A DNA stretch of 64,000 bases from Erigeron canadensis (GCF_010389155.1 NC_057766.1:1798001-1862000); one strand, 5' to 3'; shown: positions 22,726 through 36,612, counted from the first letter of the stretch. Made by a program: numbers and translations. Notes: generated from the letters alone by a model not told the origin.

Positions 22726-25700
22726 TGTAACACCCCGAGCTAGGCTCGAAATACTACCGAAAAGATATAGCGTATGCATGGGATTATCGTAGAACGTGAA
22801 CTATATGAAAATTAAAGGGATTCGGTGAATCCATCATCAACAAACAAGTACATAAAGCATAATGCAGATAGGGGCAAATGAATCCTTGTCCATGTAAGAC
22901 CAAGCCCAAACTCTAGCGCAAGCATCCATCAAGCATCACGTCTTGGATTCAAAAGGTTACCTGAAAAGTGTACTACACAAGGTCAACACTAGGTTGGTGA
23001 GTTCGTAGGGGAAAATTACGAGGATCTAATGCCAAAGCCATTCACAATATGAACTAAGCTAATGAACAAGGAACACACTTACAGTAAGTCCTTAAAAGGC
23101 GCAAGTACTCAATATAGGTTGGCTCGTAGCGCAACCTGGACCCACATGTATCCATTGCACAATCATACCATAAATAGAACACACATAATGCACAAGAACA
23201 CAGAATGTTGACATCAACAAATATCCATCAAGTTCTAAAATGCTAGACATGTCCATCAATGTCCCTCAATTGTTCTCATGTCATCCAATTGTCATCAAGT
23301 ACGTATAGCACCCGTTTATTGCACATGCACACATTGTCCCTCTATTGTCATCGATATTGTCATCAAGTATCAAGTACATAAGTACCCGTTTAATGTCATC
23401 AAGTACATAAGTACCCGTTTATTTGTACATGCACACATTGTCCCTCTAATGTCATCGATATTGTCATCAAGTACATAAGTATCCGTTTAATGTCATCAAG
23501 TACATAAGTACCCGTTTAATGTCATCAAGTACGCAAGTACCCGTTTATTTGTACATGCACACATTGTCCCTCTATTGTCATCGATATTGTCATCAAGTAC
23601 ATAAGTACCTGTTTAATGTCATCAAGTACATAAGTACCCGTTTAATGTCATCATGTCCATCATGTCCATCAACTCAACCATGCACAATGCACATACATTT
23701 CATACGACTTTACATTTAAGGAATCTTAGATGTTTGTATACAGGGTCACCCGCAGCCTTCCCACCACATCTCCAACTCATTAAATGTATCATCGTCTTCC
23801 ATGTATGTACAACTACCCTAATCATAAATAAATCAATCATACTCAAACAATACATAATCAATCAATGTCCATCAATGACCCTCACATATGTACTCACATA
23901 ATGAACTACACAAGGTATTTAGAATACGCATAGTAAACAAGAACAAGTAATAATGATATCAAGAAGTATCTAACAAGTTCTATAATGCCCAACATGTCTA
24001 TCAATGTCCCTCAATTGCACTCAATTACACGTAATGTACCTCATTGTACTTAATTGCGCGTAATGTACTTCATTGTACTCAATTGCACCATGACCATCAA
24101 TGTCCACCCAGAAACAAACACTATGTGTATATACTTCGTATGATACTACTTTTGAAAGGCCTTTGATGCTTATATATAGGGTCACCCGCAGCCTTCCCAC
24201 CACATCTCTAACCTTTCGAACGTATTATCGTCTTCCATATATACACAACTAACCTAAAAGTCAACCAAACACGCACATACAATAATCATATAACAACCAC
24301 GTATTTACACGTTAAAAATTCCATCAACCAAACAATGTCATCACTTAAGACACTCAACATATGCACAATCAAGTCATGTCATCATCAAGGAAATCAAACG
24401 TATGCTCAATTGAACTATGTCATCAATCAAGGCAACACATAATTGCACGAACAACAAGTTAACACACAAAGGTTGTACACTTTTCAGCCCGAATCTCAAA
24501 CGAGTAGGGAGCTACGAACTCACCTTGATCGGCAATAGCAAGTTAATATCAAGCTACGAATGCCCAATGGTCATCCAAAGTCCACAACCTAACAATATAT
24601 GCCACAATACAAGACATGGTCAATACTAGTTATACTATACCACAATTTCCCCTAAAGATATTTTATAAGTCATTCGAGAACGTTTAAATGAAAAATGAAG
24701 AGTTTTGGTTAGATATGGTTCAATGACTTAGCACCAAAATTCCACTTGAAAATCAAAGTGTTTAGAAATGTGTTTAACCAATTTTGTTAACCTTAGTATG
24801 TTAATATAAGACCAATAAACAAGTTTTGGATCATTAAAAGTCGACCGATAACCAAACGAAAAAGTTGGGGAAGGAACAGAAATACTGTGGCCGCTCGCAT
24901 GGTCGGCCGTGTGAGCGTCTGCAATACGGGAAGAACTGGGCACATAGCACGACCACAAGCACGGTGCGTCTATCTGAGCGGCCATGCTCCGACTGGGCAG
25001 ATTCTTGACTTCAAGATCGACTAAGGAAGCTCCAAGACACATTTTTATGCATAAATCACCATATTTTAACATCATTGAACATAACCCATATCATAATTTT
25101 GATTCATAACATCAAATCCTTGCTCAAATCCATTTTGACCCATGTCAAAACCCTAATTGAACCCTAATTCGTTTTGACCCGATTTGTGACCCGAATTTAC
25201 TTGAAATCAACTAGAACAAGTTAATAAACATAAAATGATGATTTTGAGTCAAGTTTAACTTACCAAAACTTTCACTAAGTGATAAATCCGAATTTTAAGC
25301 TAAAGGAGAAGTTTCTTGCACTTTGATAACCCAAATCTTTGCTAGATGATGATGATAATGATAATAACCCTTGAATCTACTAACACTTTCACTAATAACA
25401 ATGTTTGGATGCAAGAATTTTAGAGAGAGATATATGTGTTTGTTTGTGTGTGTTTTTCTTGCAAGAGAAAAGAAAGAGAGAAATGATAAGAAATGAAATG
25501 GGTGGAGGAGGAAATGGAAGGGGGGAGGCCGTCCTAAGTTCCAAAAAGGGTAGGCTCCCGCTCCGCCAAATTCGACGAATAGCAAATCGTCAATCCTTCA
25601 AATGCCAAAACGAACCCACAACATAACTTAACTTAATGACCTCGACTAACACATACGTCCCAAATTGCACGACAAATTGATCTATATGTACACATTGCAC

Positions 25701-25797
25701 TTAATGAACTTCAAATTGCACTTGAACTATATTAACCAACTCGATAGTTAGTTAAATTGTACATATGGTCAAAAGGTCAGGAACCACGGTTGTTACA
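22726..25797. mobile_element. 3,072-bp solo LTR with GATAT target duplication
   Basis: Begins TGTAACACCCCGAGCTAGGC and ends CCACGGTTGTTACA, flanked by GATAT at 22721-22725 and 25798-25802. TGTAACACCCC...TTACA ends and a ~3-kb length fit LTRs of Ty3/gypsy chromoviruses (Tekay/Del type) as I recall them. No gag, pol or primer site is inside. It interrupts the 41-bp minisatellite without losing its phase. All open frames inside are short and unconvincing. Confidence 0.85.
23240..23670. repeat. Short tandem repeats inside the solo LTR
   Basis: GTCATCAAGTACATAAGTAC, CCCGTTTAATGTCATCAAG and GTACATGCACACATTGTCCC recur many times here. A separate duplicated word, GGTCACCCGCAGCCTTCCCA, occurs at about 23744 and 24180. 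Confidence 0.8.
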
Positions 25798-26030
25798 GAT
25801 ATAGACCATAGCGTTAAGTCTCCTCTTTAAGAGAAGATGATATAAACCTAAGCGTTAAATCTCATTTTTAAGAGAAGAGGATATAGACCTAAACGTTAAG
25901 TCTCCTCTTTATAAGAAGATGATACAGACCTAAGCGTTAAGTCTCCTATTTAACAGAAGAGGATACAGACCTAAGCGTTAAGTCTCATTTTTAAGAGAAG
26001 GGGATAAAGACCTAAGCATAAAAGTATAGG
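25798..26030 (-). repeat. 41-bp minisatellite, right half (about 6 units)
   Basis: Anchors at 25812, 25853, 25894, 25935, 25976 and a decayed one at 26017, an exact 41-bp period. Removing the solo LTR and one GATAT restores 41 bp between 22694 and 25812. Confidence 0.9.
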
Positions 26031-27053
26031 GGTTATTAAAATTCTATATAAATTTTGTTTTCTTTCTATCAATAAGTTTTATGATGCAAGTTTTATAATA
26101 TTTTTTTTTTATGTAAAAGAGCACTACATATAAAGGACCAAATTTCAAAATCGGTTTTATGAATTGTACATCAAAAAATCCATATATACAGTATGCTATT
26201 TGTGAACTTATACTATATGTGAAGTTACCAAAAACTTTATGTATACGTTATCTTTTTTGATTGTGTACATAAAAGATTCTATATGTACATTATGCTTGAG
26301 ATACTTGGTTTACTTATTAAACTATTTGTGATATAACTTTTACTGTTTTTGTACTTGAATAATAAATGTTTGTAGACAACCATGGGTAGTACCAACATTA
26401 GCAATACAATTGCAGTAATACCCAAAACTTGACACCAGTAATAACATGTATATCTTAAGAAGTACAGATCCTTAATCATAGAAGCCAAGTCATAATAAAT
26501 GCACAATCAATGTATATACATAGATAAACTGGTATAAAATCGAAATATGCCATTATTTCCATTTGGCATAAGGCTTCATTGAAGTTATAAGCATATTAAA
26601 AACATGGATACCTAAAGCAATTAGTACTTTGTTCTTGAGATTGACTTGCATTGAACAATAGAGTATAGAGAATGAACGAATGAAAAAGTTGATGTAGGAA
26701 AAAAAAACTTCACACCTCATAATGAAAATCTGAAATATCAAATAATGTAGTGATCAGTCAATCGCTAAAATTGATAGTTACATCAAATAGAATTCATCTC
26801 AAAATTGAATTACAAAACAACAAAATGGTTGAAATATTAAAATTCGTAAACTATCTGAACCTGCCGTAAACTATGAGAGGGACAATTTGCTTGTTATCCA
26901 TATTTAAGAATCTCGACTATGAGCTTCTTGCTGATCTCTAATCCAAACTGCTTGTTACCTGATTTTAAGTTAACAAATTAAAAGCAAAAAACTGAGATTC
27001 AAAAAAACACTCATTTCTATAGCTAAACCTTATTGTTCACAGAATATATGGCG
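26031..27053. other. AT-rich stretch, no gene
   Basis: No exons, RNA genes or element ends recognised. Confidence 0.6.
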
Positions 27054-27062
27054 TTTTATAAA

Positions 27063-27384
27063 GGGATTAGTTTCTTGGAATGTAACTATCTTTGACCGAA
27101 TGTCTATAGTAGGAAAAAACTAAAGTTATGTGTATTGTATGTAAGCAACTTGAAAAAATGTTTATTGTATGTAAAAAAACATACGTGGCAACCATATACA
27201 GGTGCCACTTGTCAGATTTTAATTGGTTGAAACGAAATTCTTACATACAATAAACATTGTTTCAAAGTTGTTTACATACAATAAACATTGTTTTAAAGTT
27301 GTTTACATACAATACACACAACTTTATTTATTTCCTACTATAGACATTCATTCAAAGTTTCTTACATTCGTGGAAACTAATCCC
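27063..27384. mobile_element. Mutator-type MITE copy 2, 9-bp target duplication
   Basis: Same family as the element at 21051. Same GGGATTAGTTTC end, TCTATAGTAGGAAA and TGTGTATTGTATGTAAG blocks, and core ACATACGTGGCAACCATATA. Flanked by TTTTATAAA at 27054-27062 and 27385-27393. It is 322 bp long; the extra length is a local duplication of CAAAGTTGTTTACATACAAT near 27260-27310. Confidence 0.9.
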
Positions 27385-27393
27385 TTTTATAAA

Positions 27394-30300
27394 TACAGAA
27401 CGGCCAAAGACGGCATCACTCCAACTGATAAGTATCAACCGATTGCAAGATTTTGTACACCTAAATATAATGCACTAAAAGAGGTCACTTTAGAACGTGA
27501 AGATGAGAAACACTGTTGGGAGTTTTTGACCCATTAAACAAAAATATATAAAACTAAATCCTGACACTCTTAATTTTAAACCAAAACATGTATAGTAAAT
27601 AACAGTAAGTACTATACTGAATAGAGTAAAAAATAAACATGAATAAAGACCAGTTTCTATACGGAAGGAGATCAAGTTGGCACATAAGACTTGCAAAGTA
27701 GTTGGCTTATAGAAAAAAGGTATCGTGAAAAGGCTTTTAGTTCACCAAGACACCAACGAATTTTTGTAAGAAAAATCTTGAATTCACCCTTTTTCCTTCT
27801 GGTCCAGCTCAAAACAACCTTCAAACACCACTCTTTCTATAGGAAAAAGGTATCAAGGTTTTCCGCTCGTTTTACCATCTGAGTAACTATAGTTTGATGC
27901 TTATGCACCTACTATTGGCATGCATGTTTAAAAAACAGTTAACTTTGTCTTGCCAACTCTTTGATACGATACTGCAATTATTTTCAGAATAATCCAAACT
28001 GACGCAATTGATTTTGAACATTACCCAACCCACCCATCTTGTCACCTCTACAAAAAACCGTTTCAATCAGAGGCCGATATTGAAGAGGGTAAGAGACTAA
28101 ACGATGATTGTTCAGCTGCTGATGCTCTTGCAGTTTTATACTCATGCATCAGATTTAAGTCGTAAGGTTCTCTAATAAGCGGCTCAAGTCGTAAGATTCA
28201 ACTTTTTATGGGTGGCTGCATTGTATATCCATCGAAAAAAATTTATCAAATAGCAAATCACCAAATTATATGGGTTCTGAAATATACGACAATACATTTC
28301 AAGGGTTATTCATTAAAGCGTATCATATTTTACATAAGACACAAAATACTAATAGTGAGAATGTTAAACCATTTACTAAAGCTGTTGATGCCATACATGC
28401 ATAAAATATTCATCTTTTTAGTGTGAGAAATTTGCTTTTCGGATTCTGATACTTCTACACCAATCTTGGGGCTGCAAATAGAAATGGGTCAATTTCATTT
28501 TACGATTTATAGTAAAAACATGAATGAGAAGTTAACCTATATTGCAAAATGTACCAAGTTAACTGAAACATGTCCTTTTTTTTCATGATTCTTAGCCTTT
28601 TCACTGCTCCATACGATGGTCAGGGGTCCTCTCCTTTGTCTACTTGAACCTGTGAATAGTAAAAAAACCATAGCAGCATGCCAACGTAATATTAAATCAA
28701 ATGAACAGATATCATTTAACACTTTTATACTCCTAAGTAAAAACTTTCTTATACTCGTATAAATCTTTCAACACTTCTAATCTCTGAAGTATGTGTGCTG
28801 CAAACTCTTCATGGATAAGATAATCACGTTTCATTGAAAGCTACCTTCACGAAATCTTCATGGATAACATAATCACGTTCTGCACTTACCAGCATAGACT
28901 TTAGAAGTGTATGGACTTTAGGGTATAGACTTTAGAAGTATTAGTATATATTCCATTTGACAAAATGTAAGAAATAAAATTAAGAGTTATCCTTCTAAAA
29001 TATATGAATTGTAAAAACAAAACAAAAAAGATAAAATAGAGCATTCCCTCAAAAATAGAAATCTGCAGAAACTTTAAACCTTTCCACAATATTAGCAGAC
29101 CCAATTTTCATTTGTACCAATCCTAAACCAAACTTTCCCATGACCTGCCATTAAAAAAAAAAAAACTTTAGATACCCATATCACAAATATAACTTACCCT
29201 CCTAATCAAGTCACTGTCCAAACTAAAATTATTACTAACTTTGTCCACATCTCAAAACATTTTATTATCAACAAAAATAGCTAAAAATCCCCAACTATGC
29301 TTTTTGTGAATTCTCTTTCTATCCAATTCGTGATCAAAAGTACCATTATCTGTAATTCATCTTCTTTTTTGCCATATTTTGACTATAAAAAGTCAACTCT
29401 GCATAGTCAAATAGTTGTATAATCTCAAGAGTATAAAGACCAAAGTTGAATAAAAAATGTACATCTACATGTATCCAAGTGGCTATATGTCTGAAAGGGT
29501 CATTATATTAATAATGGAGCACTATATCAGTAAAATAGTATAAACCAAAAGTAACCATAGAATGCACGTTAATTTTGGCATTAATTAAGGTACCTCGATA
29601 CAAAACTCTAAAGATTCTAGTTTTTGTAGCAGTTGCGCCAACCCATTTAAAATAGCCATGAAGAGTACTCGTGCATACTGACCATAAGTCCATTTATAAT
29701 AAACTTCCATGATGCATATGGCAGATAATGAGAAATAAAGAAAAACATAGTCAGAGAATATGACCCGGAATGTTGAGCACCAACAACACTGCAGGCCTGT
29801 ATGGTCCCCTAAACATATGTTCATGAATATGTTCACATATACCTATCACATATGAACATCAAGTTATAACATGGTTCTTCCAATTTAAATGGTTCTAACT
29901 TGAACCTTATATATATATATATATATATATATTCGTGCCTGGAAATAAAAGTGAAACAAAAAGTTTAGACATTAAGAATAAACCCCAAATTACATATAAA
30001 CATGAAACATAAGTTCATCCCACACAAAACCAGACTGCGAAGCTAAAACATCCTATGGATCTCCATCCTGTTCATGATTGTCATTAGGTTGTTTGTCATT
30101 AGGATTATACTCTTATGGGGCCCATTTAACAGCATCATACTACATAAGATTATGCAACCCATTATTAATAAAAGAAGTGAGAGTTAAGGTACATGTGATT
30201 GTTTCCTAACATTTGATGCACAGATGCAAAACAACAATTTGTACCATAGTTGGAGCATGCTTAGAAAAGGCCAGATGGGGATGCCATTTGTTAGTATAGA

Positions 30301-33300
30301 CCAAAAGATCAAAAGTAAAGAAGCCCAAAACCAAATCTTTATAGCTTAAATGCTTAATCATGTGTTATTCATATTGCATCAGGGTACCTAATCTTTGTTG
30401 ACCCAAACCAGTTGTTAACCTCTTACCTAACCCAACCCTCCCATTTTTCCAACTCTAGTGTAAACATATAGTATCAGGTATTCCCCCGCAGCCTACATAA
30501 CTATGATATAATTGTTGAACAGTATCGAAAGTCCTTTATCTTGCCAGTTGTAGCATCGAGATCAGAGTCCATTCACAACAAAATTCATGACCCACTACTG
30601 ATTTCCATGTGATTTCTGTTGTGTAAGCATAGAATCATATATCTCCATCTAAATCATATAAGACTAAATTACTCATTTTATGTAACTACTAATATATACT
30701 TACAGTCTCTCTTTTGACCGCATGATCCATTATAGTGATTTCACTAAAAATATTATGAACAATTTAATTATACCCAACTTTATTTTTATGAAATATAAAC
30801 CTATATTATAAATAAATCTCCTTTGTAACATCTATAATGAAAGAACATGTGCATTACCTTATGTCGGTCCCTCTAGCAAGCCCAAAATCTAAGAGCTTTG
30901 GGTAAAAATCTTCATTCAATAGAATATTTGATGTCTAATAATCTCGAAATATAACCTCGAAGGCTGGAACCATAAAAATAAATCTACCCATTGATTTGTG
31001 ACCCTGCATTTTGTATCAAGATCAAACACATGAAATAATCTAAGAGTTAAACTCCCCAGTCAACGCTCCAGATCATCCATCGGTTTAAGTCCCAGTCAAG
31101 GCACCAGTTCACCCATCGGTTAAAGCCCCATCACAACCAAATTGAACAGTTTTCACCTATATAAACAAAAACAATAATATAATATGTTATCAAAGAATTC
31201 AATAAGCAATTCATGGTTTTATACTAATATGTAAAATATGCAATCACAAGCCAAAAAGCCCACTACAATGATGTCTGCAAAGGATTTTTTTATAGTAGTT
31301 AAACTTTTTGTTTTCCCATAATGTTGTTTCCAAACATGATACCAAACAACACTAATATTCAACTTTTTTTTGTGTTACACAAATTATTAGTTCCCCTACT
31401 GTACGGCCGACCAATTTAGTACTTTGAAATTTTAAGGTATATGCCAACCGACCTGGCTTACTGTACAAAAAAAATACCTCATTTGTTAGACAAAAATCAG
31501 CATTGCCCAGTTACCCAACCCATCCAACTTGCCTGAAATTTTCAGCTCAAAACCCCTAAATATTAAAAAGAGCGACTTTAATTATAAGTCATGTATTTAG
31601 CAATTATATCAACCTATTCTAATGATTGATAAAAGCTTTTACCTTATCATATGGCCTGGATCTTGGTCTAAATTTTTGAGGGATTGCTCACTATATACAG
31701 TCGTCCCGTGGATCAATTCAGCTCATGACATCCTAATATCAAAGAAAATTTTCGTATCAAACATTTTAGAATTGTATTGAGGTATATAAAGCTAACAGCA
31801 ATCCCTCAAAATTTTGGTACAGGCGCATAACCCTAACAGTTTTATTAAAAACATATACACAAACACATCACTATTAGCCATTAACAGAACTTATATGGAT
31901 ATATAAGGGGAAAGAAGTCAAAGTCAACACAAATGAAACCAAATATTATGACAGTTATCTACACGACCTATCAGAATGTTTAAACATATTATGGCAGTTA
32001 TCTACACGACCTGTTTAATCATATTGAGTTGAGGGATTCACAAGTAGCCTAAGCAGTTGCTGCAGTTTTTTCTTCTTCCTCGTGTGGTGGCTAAAGGGTT
32101 CAGATGAGGTTGCAATCACCATACACAATATCTACACAGCCTGTCACAAAATTCAACAAAATGCATTTGTAAATAACACTTAAATACATTAAACAAAACG
32201 ATATTCGGAAAATAGAGTGAGAAACTGACCTGTAGTTGGCCAGAACTTAGCAGAACAAAATGATAACAGAAGCATGTGTGGTGCAATATGGTGCAACTCA
32301 ACCTATCCCTCTCCCATTTTGATGCATACTCAAAAAATGACCTTTTTCAACCAGACCTGCTCATATTTTACTACAAAAAACACACATAAATTACGAAGTT
32401 TTATATAAAGACTACAAAGTAAGTGGTTTTGATAGGAAGTCACTTACATAAAAAAAGGTTTTGAGCCATCCATCAAGTTCATCCTTCAACTTTTGAGCTA
32501 ATGAACCAACACACGAACTCACTTACATATAAAATAGGTTTACAACCAACTTTTAAGCTAATGAACCCAATGTTTCTATAGGACCGTATAATTCATCATA
32601 TCTTCATTCGGCTCAGACATGCTCAAGTAAGAGTCATGATTCAGCAAGGCTGCATCAAAGAAAGTTGTCATGTGACAACAATCACATTCACACCTCAAAT
32701 GCCACGCCAAGGAACTCATAAACTAAAGTCTCTTTGAATCTATACACATCATCATAGCCAATAAAAAGGGACAATTATCATCAATGGGCTTTGTTTCGAT
32801 CTATGAGAAAATTTGAAAAGTTAAAACAACTAATCAATTATCATCAAATAGCAAGTGTTCAAGTCTTCAAAGGAGCAAGAAAACATAATCATAAAATATT
32901 ACGAACAACTTCTCAGAAAACTTTGCACAAACACTTGGTGTGCACCCACATAAATTCATCGAGTACTTTATATGCATCACCATAAAATTTATTTCTTTGT
33001 ATTAGTAATCACCTAATCACAAATATGGAGGTGAAACTCATGAATTATGATAATCACAACCTCTTTTTAAAAACACCAATTATCCAGACTACAAATCCTT
33101 ACACAAAAAACTTACCAAGAAAGTCGTTTTCTCTTGTTCTTTGTTCAACCAAGTTGACAAACCAACCACCATATCATCATCTTCATCTTCATCTATACAC
33201 ATGTGAAAAATAATTTTAAAAAAAATAATCAAAAGAATGAAAAAAATGAAGAACATCTTTTTTTAGGGTTATTTTCAGGAGTAACCATATATCACAAATA

Positions 33301-33323
33301 ACTAAAAAAATTTGTTCACAATC

Positions 33324-33390
<67 letters not shown>

Positions 33391-34007
33391 GCAGTTTTTA
33401 CTTCTTTTCATCTTTCTCAAATTATACACAAAATTTCTTTATGGATATATGACAACACTTAAAAAAGTTTCAACTTAACATTCATTTGATCAAATAATAG
33501 GATATAAGTATTGTTTTGCAATTAACCACCGAAAATAAAAACCTAAAAACCTACAGATTACAATAACACCAAAAATTAGAAGCAAGATGAAGATGACAAA
33601 TCATATCGAAAAAAACAGTTCAAAAGATCGAAAAAGTACCTGAGATGAAAATGATGAATCACATCGAACACGAGCAGATAAAAAAAAACGATTTACATCA
33701 GATTTCTTAGTCAAAGTGTAGAAAGAGAAAGAGATTTGATTTATATTTTGAATTTGATCCGAAGGAAAATGGGAGAAAGAAAGAAGATTAGGAGAAGAAA
33801 AAACATATCCCCATGCATCCCTCTCTCTTCTCTCTCTGCTTTTATTCAAAAAAAAGTTTAATTTTGAATAAATCCCCGCTCTCTCTTTCATCCCTGTATC
33901 TAACTTTATACACATAGTATAAACACCATGAAATACATAGCAATTTCATCATGTAGTGACATCAAAATCCTACGTGGACAAAGCCTCTAGTTGACATCAC
34001 TTTTTTT
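27394..34007. other. Long AT-rich region without recognisable genes
   Basis: About 6.6 kb with only short open frames, none of which I recognise. Notable: (AT)n at about 29908-29932; an (AAT)n run at 33327-33392; a near-duplicate of CATCGGTT(T)AAG(T/C)CCC at 31078 and 31116; and a duplicated AGTTATCTACACGACCT at about 31955 and 31995. The right edge holds a CT/GA-rich patch (33825-33900). It may be the filling of a large Helitron whose 5' end is at 34,050. Confidence 0.45.
33327..33392 (+). repeat. (AAT)n microsatellite, about 22 units
   Basis: Uninterrupted AAT/ATA trinucleotide run; likely length-polymorphic. Confidence 0.95.
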
Positions 34008-34050
34008 GTGACATCAGCCGAACTCCTCCTCTAGTAGAGGAGAAGATAGA
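33990..34050 (-). mobile_element. Helitron-type 5' end candidate, minus orientation
   Basis: Minus strand reads A|TCTATCTTCTCCTCTACTAG, then a GATGTCAC-containing region, like the starts of the other Helitrons here. The CTCCTCTAGTAGAGGAG palindrome near the end is unusual. It could pair with the 3' end at 22,098, giving a ~12-kb composite, or be an orphan. Confidence 0.4.
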
Positions 34051-34084
34051 TAAAAAAGAGTCGATCAAAACGAATACAACAAAT

Positions 34085-34640
34085 TTGATACTAAAATTAC
34101 TGAATTTCGATTACTGGGGCCAATACTGAAGGATAAAATTGAAGTACGATTATTGCAGGCCAATAATAAAGTAAAATTATTGTAGGGCAAATTAAGCTGT
34201 AGTGCGATAACTGAAGGCCGTACGGATGTACAACTACTAAAGGCCAATACTGAAGTATGATTATCTTTTGAACTTCTCTCAAAATCCAACACAATCTTCA
34301 TATTTGACTGAGAAGTAGATGGCGCATCAAACCATTCTTCACGTTCATTTTGAGAGCGTGTTATCTCATCTTACAGCCGGTGTGACATTTGCAGTAATAT
34401 TCTCCTTTATTTACCTACACATAGAAAAAGCAGGTGAGGGTTATATTCATGGAGAGAAAAATACTGAAATTAGACTACTGAAGGATGATCCTGAAGTACG
34501 ATTGTTGAAGGACAATACTGAAAGACGATTACTGAGCCAATACTGAAGTCTACTACTGAAATACTATTACTGAAGGATGATACTGAAAGATTATTACTAA
34601 CAACCAATATTTAAGTACCATTATTGAATAGCCTTTCCAT
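34085..34640. repeat. TACTGA-type degenerate minisatellite, copy b (largest)
   Basis: Approximate unit AATACTGAAGTACGATTACT followed by GAAGGCC, about 27 bp, repeated with many substitutions and gaps. It yields several chance open frames on both strands. Confidence 0.65.
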
Positions 34641-34844
34641 CTCCCTATCAAACAACCCAACCCATTAACAGACTTCATGTCTTCAACAATAGGTAATATA
34701 TAAAAATACAATCCGCTAAAAAAAATACTGAGACCCAATAGCCAATATTTAGGTAGCTTGGAGAATTCAGAACAGGTGGAGCAGTGTCACTTCCAATTCT
34801 AGATAAAGCAATATCGGAGTCCAATTTGTTCACTAACTGCTCAC

Positions 34845-35152
34845 TCACATGGAAACTTTCATTTGTTTGTTTAAATCCATACCTGCTCGGTTTAACCTCC
34901 AAATAGACATTGTATGAGAACTACAGAGGGGGAAAAAACGAAGTATCATGTTACCTGAATGAGTTCGTGAAGAGTTCTATTGTTCTAACATGAAGACAAA
35001 GCTGAAAAATATCAACAGTTTAATATATTAATATAATAACTTCAAAACATAATTAAACTTATAATAAAAATTACCTTGCCTGGAGAACTACTCAATAGAT
35101 GCCATGCAACGCGAGTTTGCCCTTCACTTTCAATAGGAATGGTTAGCAATAA
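34845..35152 (-). pseudogene. Unidentified gene, last three exons
   Basis: Three minus-strand exons join in phase with consensus borders: 35152-35075 (LLTIPIESEGQTRVAWHLLS), 35001-34955 (LCLHVRTIELFTNSF) and 34920-34845 (SSHTMSIWRLNRAGMDLN, stop TGA). Introns between them are short (73 and 34 bp; the second is below the usual plant minimum). I do not recognise the protein. Upstream exons would lie to the right, where a copia element and other insertions occupy 36.2-44.3 kb, so this may be the tail of the gene whose start is near 46.2 kb. Expression is unknown. Confidence 0.4.
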
Positions 35153-36256
35153 CTATATTTTTTCATATAATATCCCAATCATATATTGACACAGTAATCT
35201 GTCCAAGATGATTATTTAATAAGATTAAAAACCAATTAAAAAAAAACTACTTTCATTTATTATTTTGATTGTTTATTAAGATTAAGAACCAATTATCAGC
35301 TTTCAATCTTGTAAGCACATTGCCACATTGCTTTTCAGGTAACTAAAAACTAACACTTAATATATGATAGACGTTTAGAGATGATTGTAGTTATTATCAG
35401 TTTCAAGTGTTTTTGTTGTTCATTAAGTTAAAACTGTTGTATTGTTGCAAATTTGATGCTTATTTTGAACTATAGCAACGCTGAAGTTATGTTCAAGCGT
35501 ATTTTTTCACTTTGTTGCTCCCTTAGCGACACTTGCACAATGAAACTGATGTATTCTGATAAAGAAAAAGAATCACGACAATACAAGTTTAATCAGTTCA
35601 AGAAAGACTGCAATAAGTGTCTAAGTTAAAAGATAAGAACTGCCCAAATGAAAATTTAAGTCACAAAATGTACATAATTTGTCGCCACGAAAGCAAATAA
35701 TTTTAAAGTTATTACTACACCATCTATTTATAAATTAAGCCAAGTAGTTGAATGATAAATAGTATGCAATAATGAATCAGATAAAAGAAAAGGGAAAAGT
35801 TTGCATCAATTACAGCAACATCTAAGCCATGTTTGGCTTTCCTGAACAAAGATGTTGACCAAGCATATTGATGCGGAATTGACCCCGAGTTATTATAATA
35901 GAAAAGGGTTGGCTCGCTGATATGTTAATCATAGATCAATGGACAACTAAATTGCCACCAATGTCTCTTTGTAGAGTGTCAAACGCTGATTCTAAGAGAA
36001 TATTAGTACCCCCATCAACGATTATCTATAATTGGTAACCAATTTTTATTTTTTTTTACTATATGGAGTGTCAACTCAGTCTGCTGAACGTGACCCTGTC
36101 ACGCATACTGATCTCGAAGCACATAATGATGAAAGAAGATGTTGATCAGATAAGGCATGGTGGTCTGAAAGCACATGATGATCTGATAAGGTATGCTAAT
36201 CAAATGTTAGTCCACGCGAAATGTCTTCGCTAAATCTATGCAAATCAGTCACGCCT
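35153..36256. other. AT-rich stretch, partly repeat-derived
   Basis: No exons recognised. The right part (36070-36250) resembles 21380-21500: both hold GCATACTGATCT/GGTATGCTGATCT and CAGTCACGCCTTGCT/CAGCCACGCTTTGCT words, so the two places derive from one repeat family. Confidence 0.4.
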
Positions 36257-36612
36257 TGCTCACAAGGGAAAGAAAGGATAATTTCTAGATATTCAACAAT
36301 GGAGGCTTTACCTACTATACATTTCAATCAACACCATGTGTTAAATATGTTGTAGGCTGTGGTTATTCACATTACACTTTGTCAACTTTGTATAGTAGAG
36401 TTGGTCATGCATTTTCATCTATAAAATCTGCATGACAAAGTAAAAGAAAAGCAAGTCTCCTAAAAATAAGTTTACGTACATCAACTTTTATAGTTTTTAA
36501 AGTATTACTTTCATTTGTAATATTATCTTTTATAAATCCAAATTTTTAGTTTCCAAGTTTTTTTATCCAATCAAGTGTCATATACTTAAGTAATTCCATC
36601 ATATTTCCAACA
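36257..36612 (+). repeat. 5' LTR of the 4.9-kb Ty1/copia element
   Basis: 356 bp, starting TGCTCACAAGGG and ending ATTTCCAACA. It matches the 3' LTR (40796-41152) with four substitutions and one 1-bp T-run difference seen by eye. A primer-binding site TGGCATCAGAGC (initiator tRNA-Met type, one change from TGGTATCAGAGC) follows at 36618. The 5-bp flanks (CGCCT and GTCTT) do not match, so the outer limits may be slightly off or the 5' LTR start truncated. Confidence 0.85.

Noticed and set aside
22520..26030. CRISPR-like array (regular 41-bp hairpin repeats)
   Set aside because: There are no unique spacers. It is a plain tandem minisatellite in a plant nuclear context, interrupted by an LTR.
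33601..33915. 104-residue minus-strand open frame (MCIKLDTGMKERAG...)
   Set aside because: No recognised domain, no splice context, in a region of AT-rich and CT-rich low complexity. It could be an old 5' UTR but cannot be supported as a gene.
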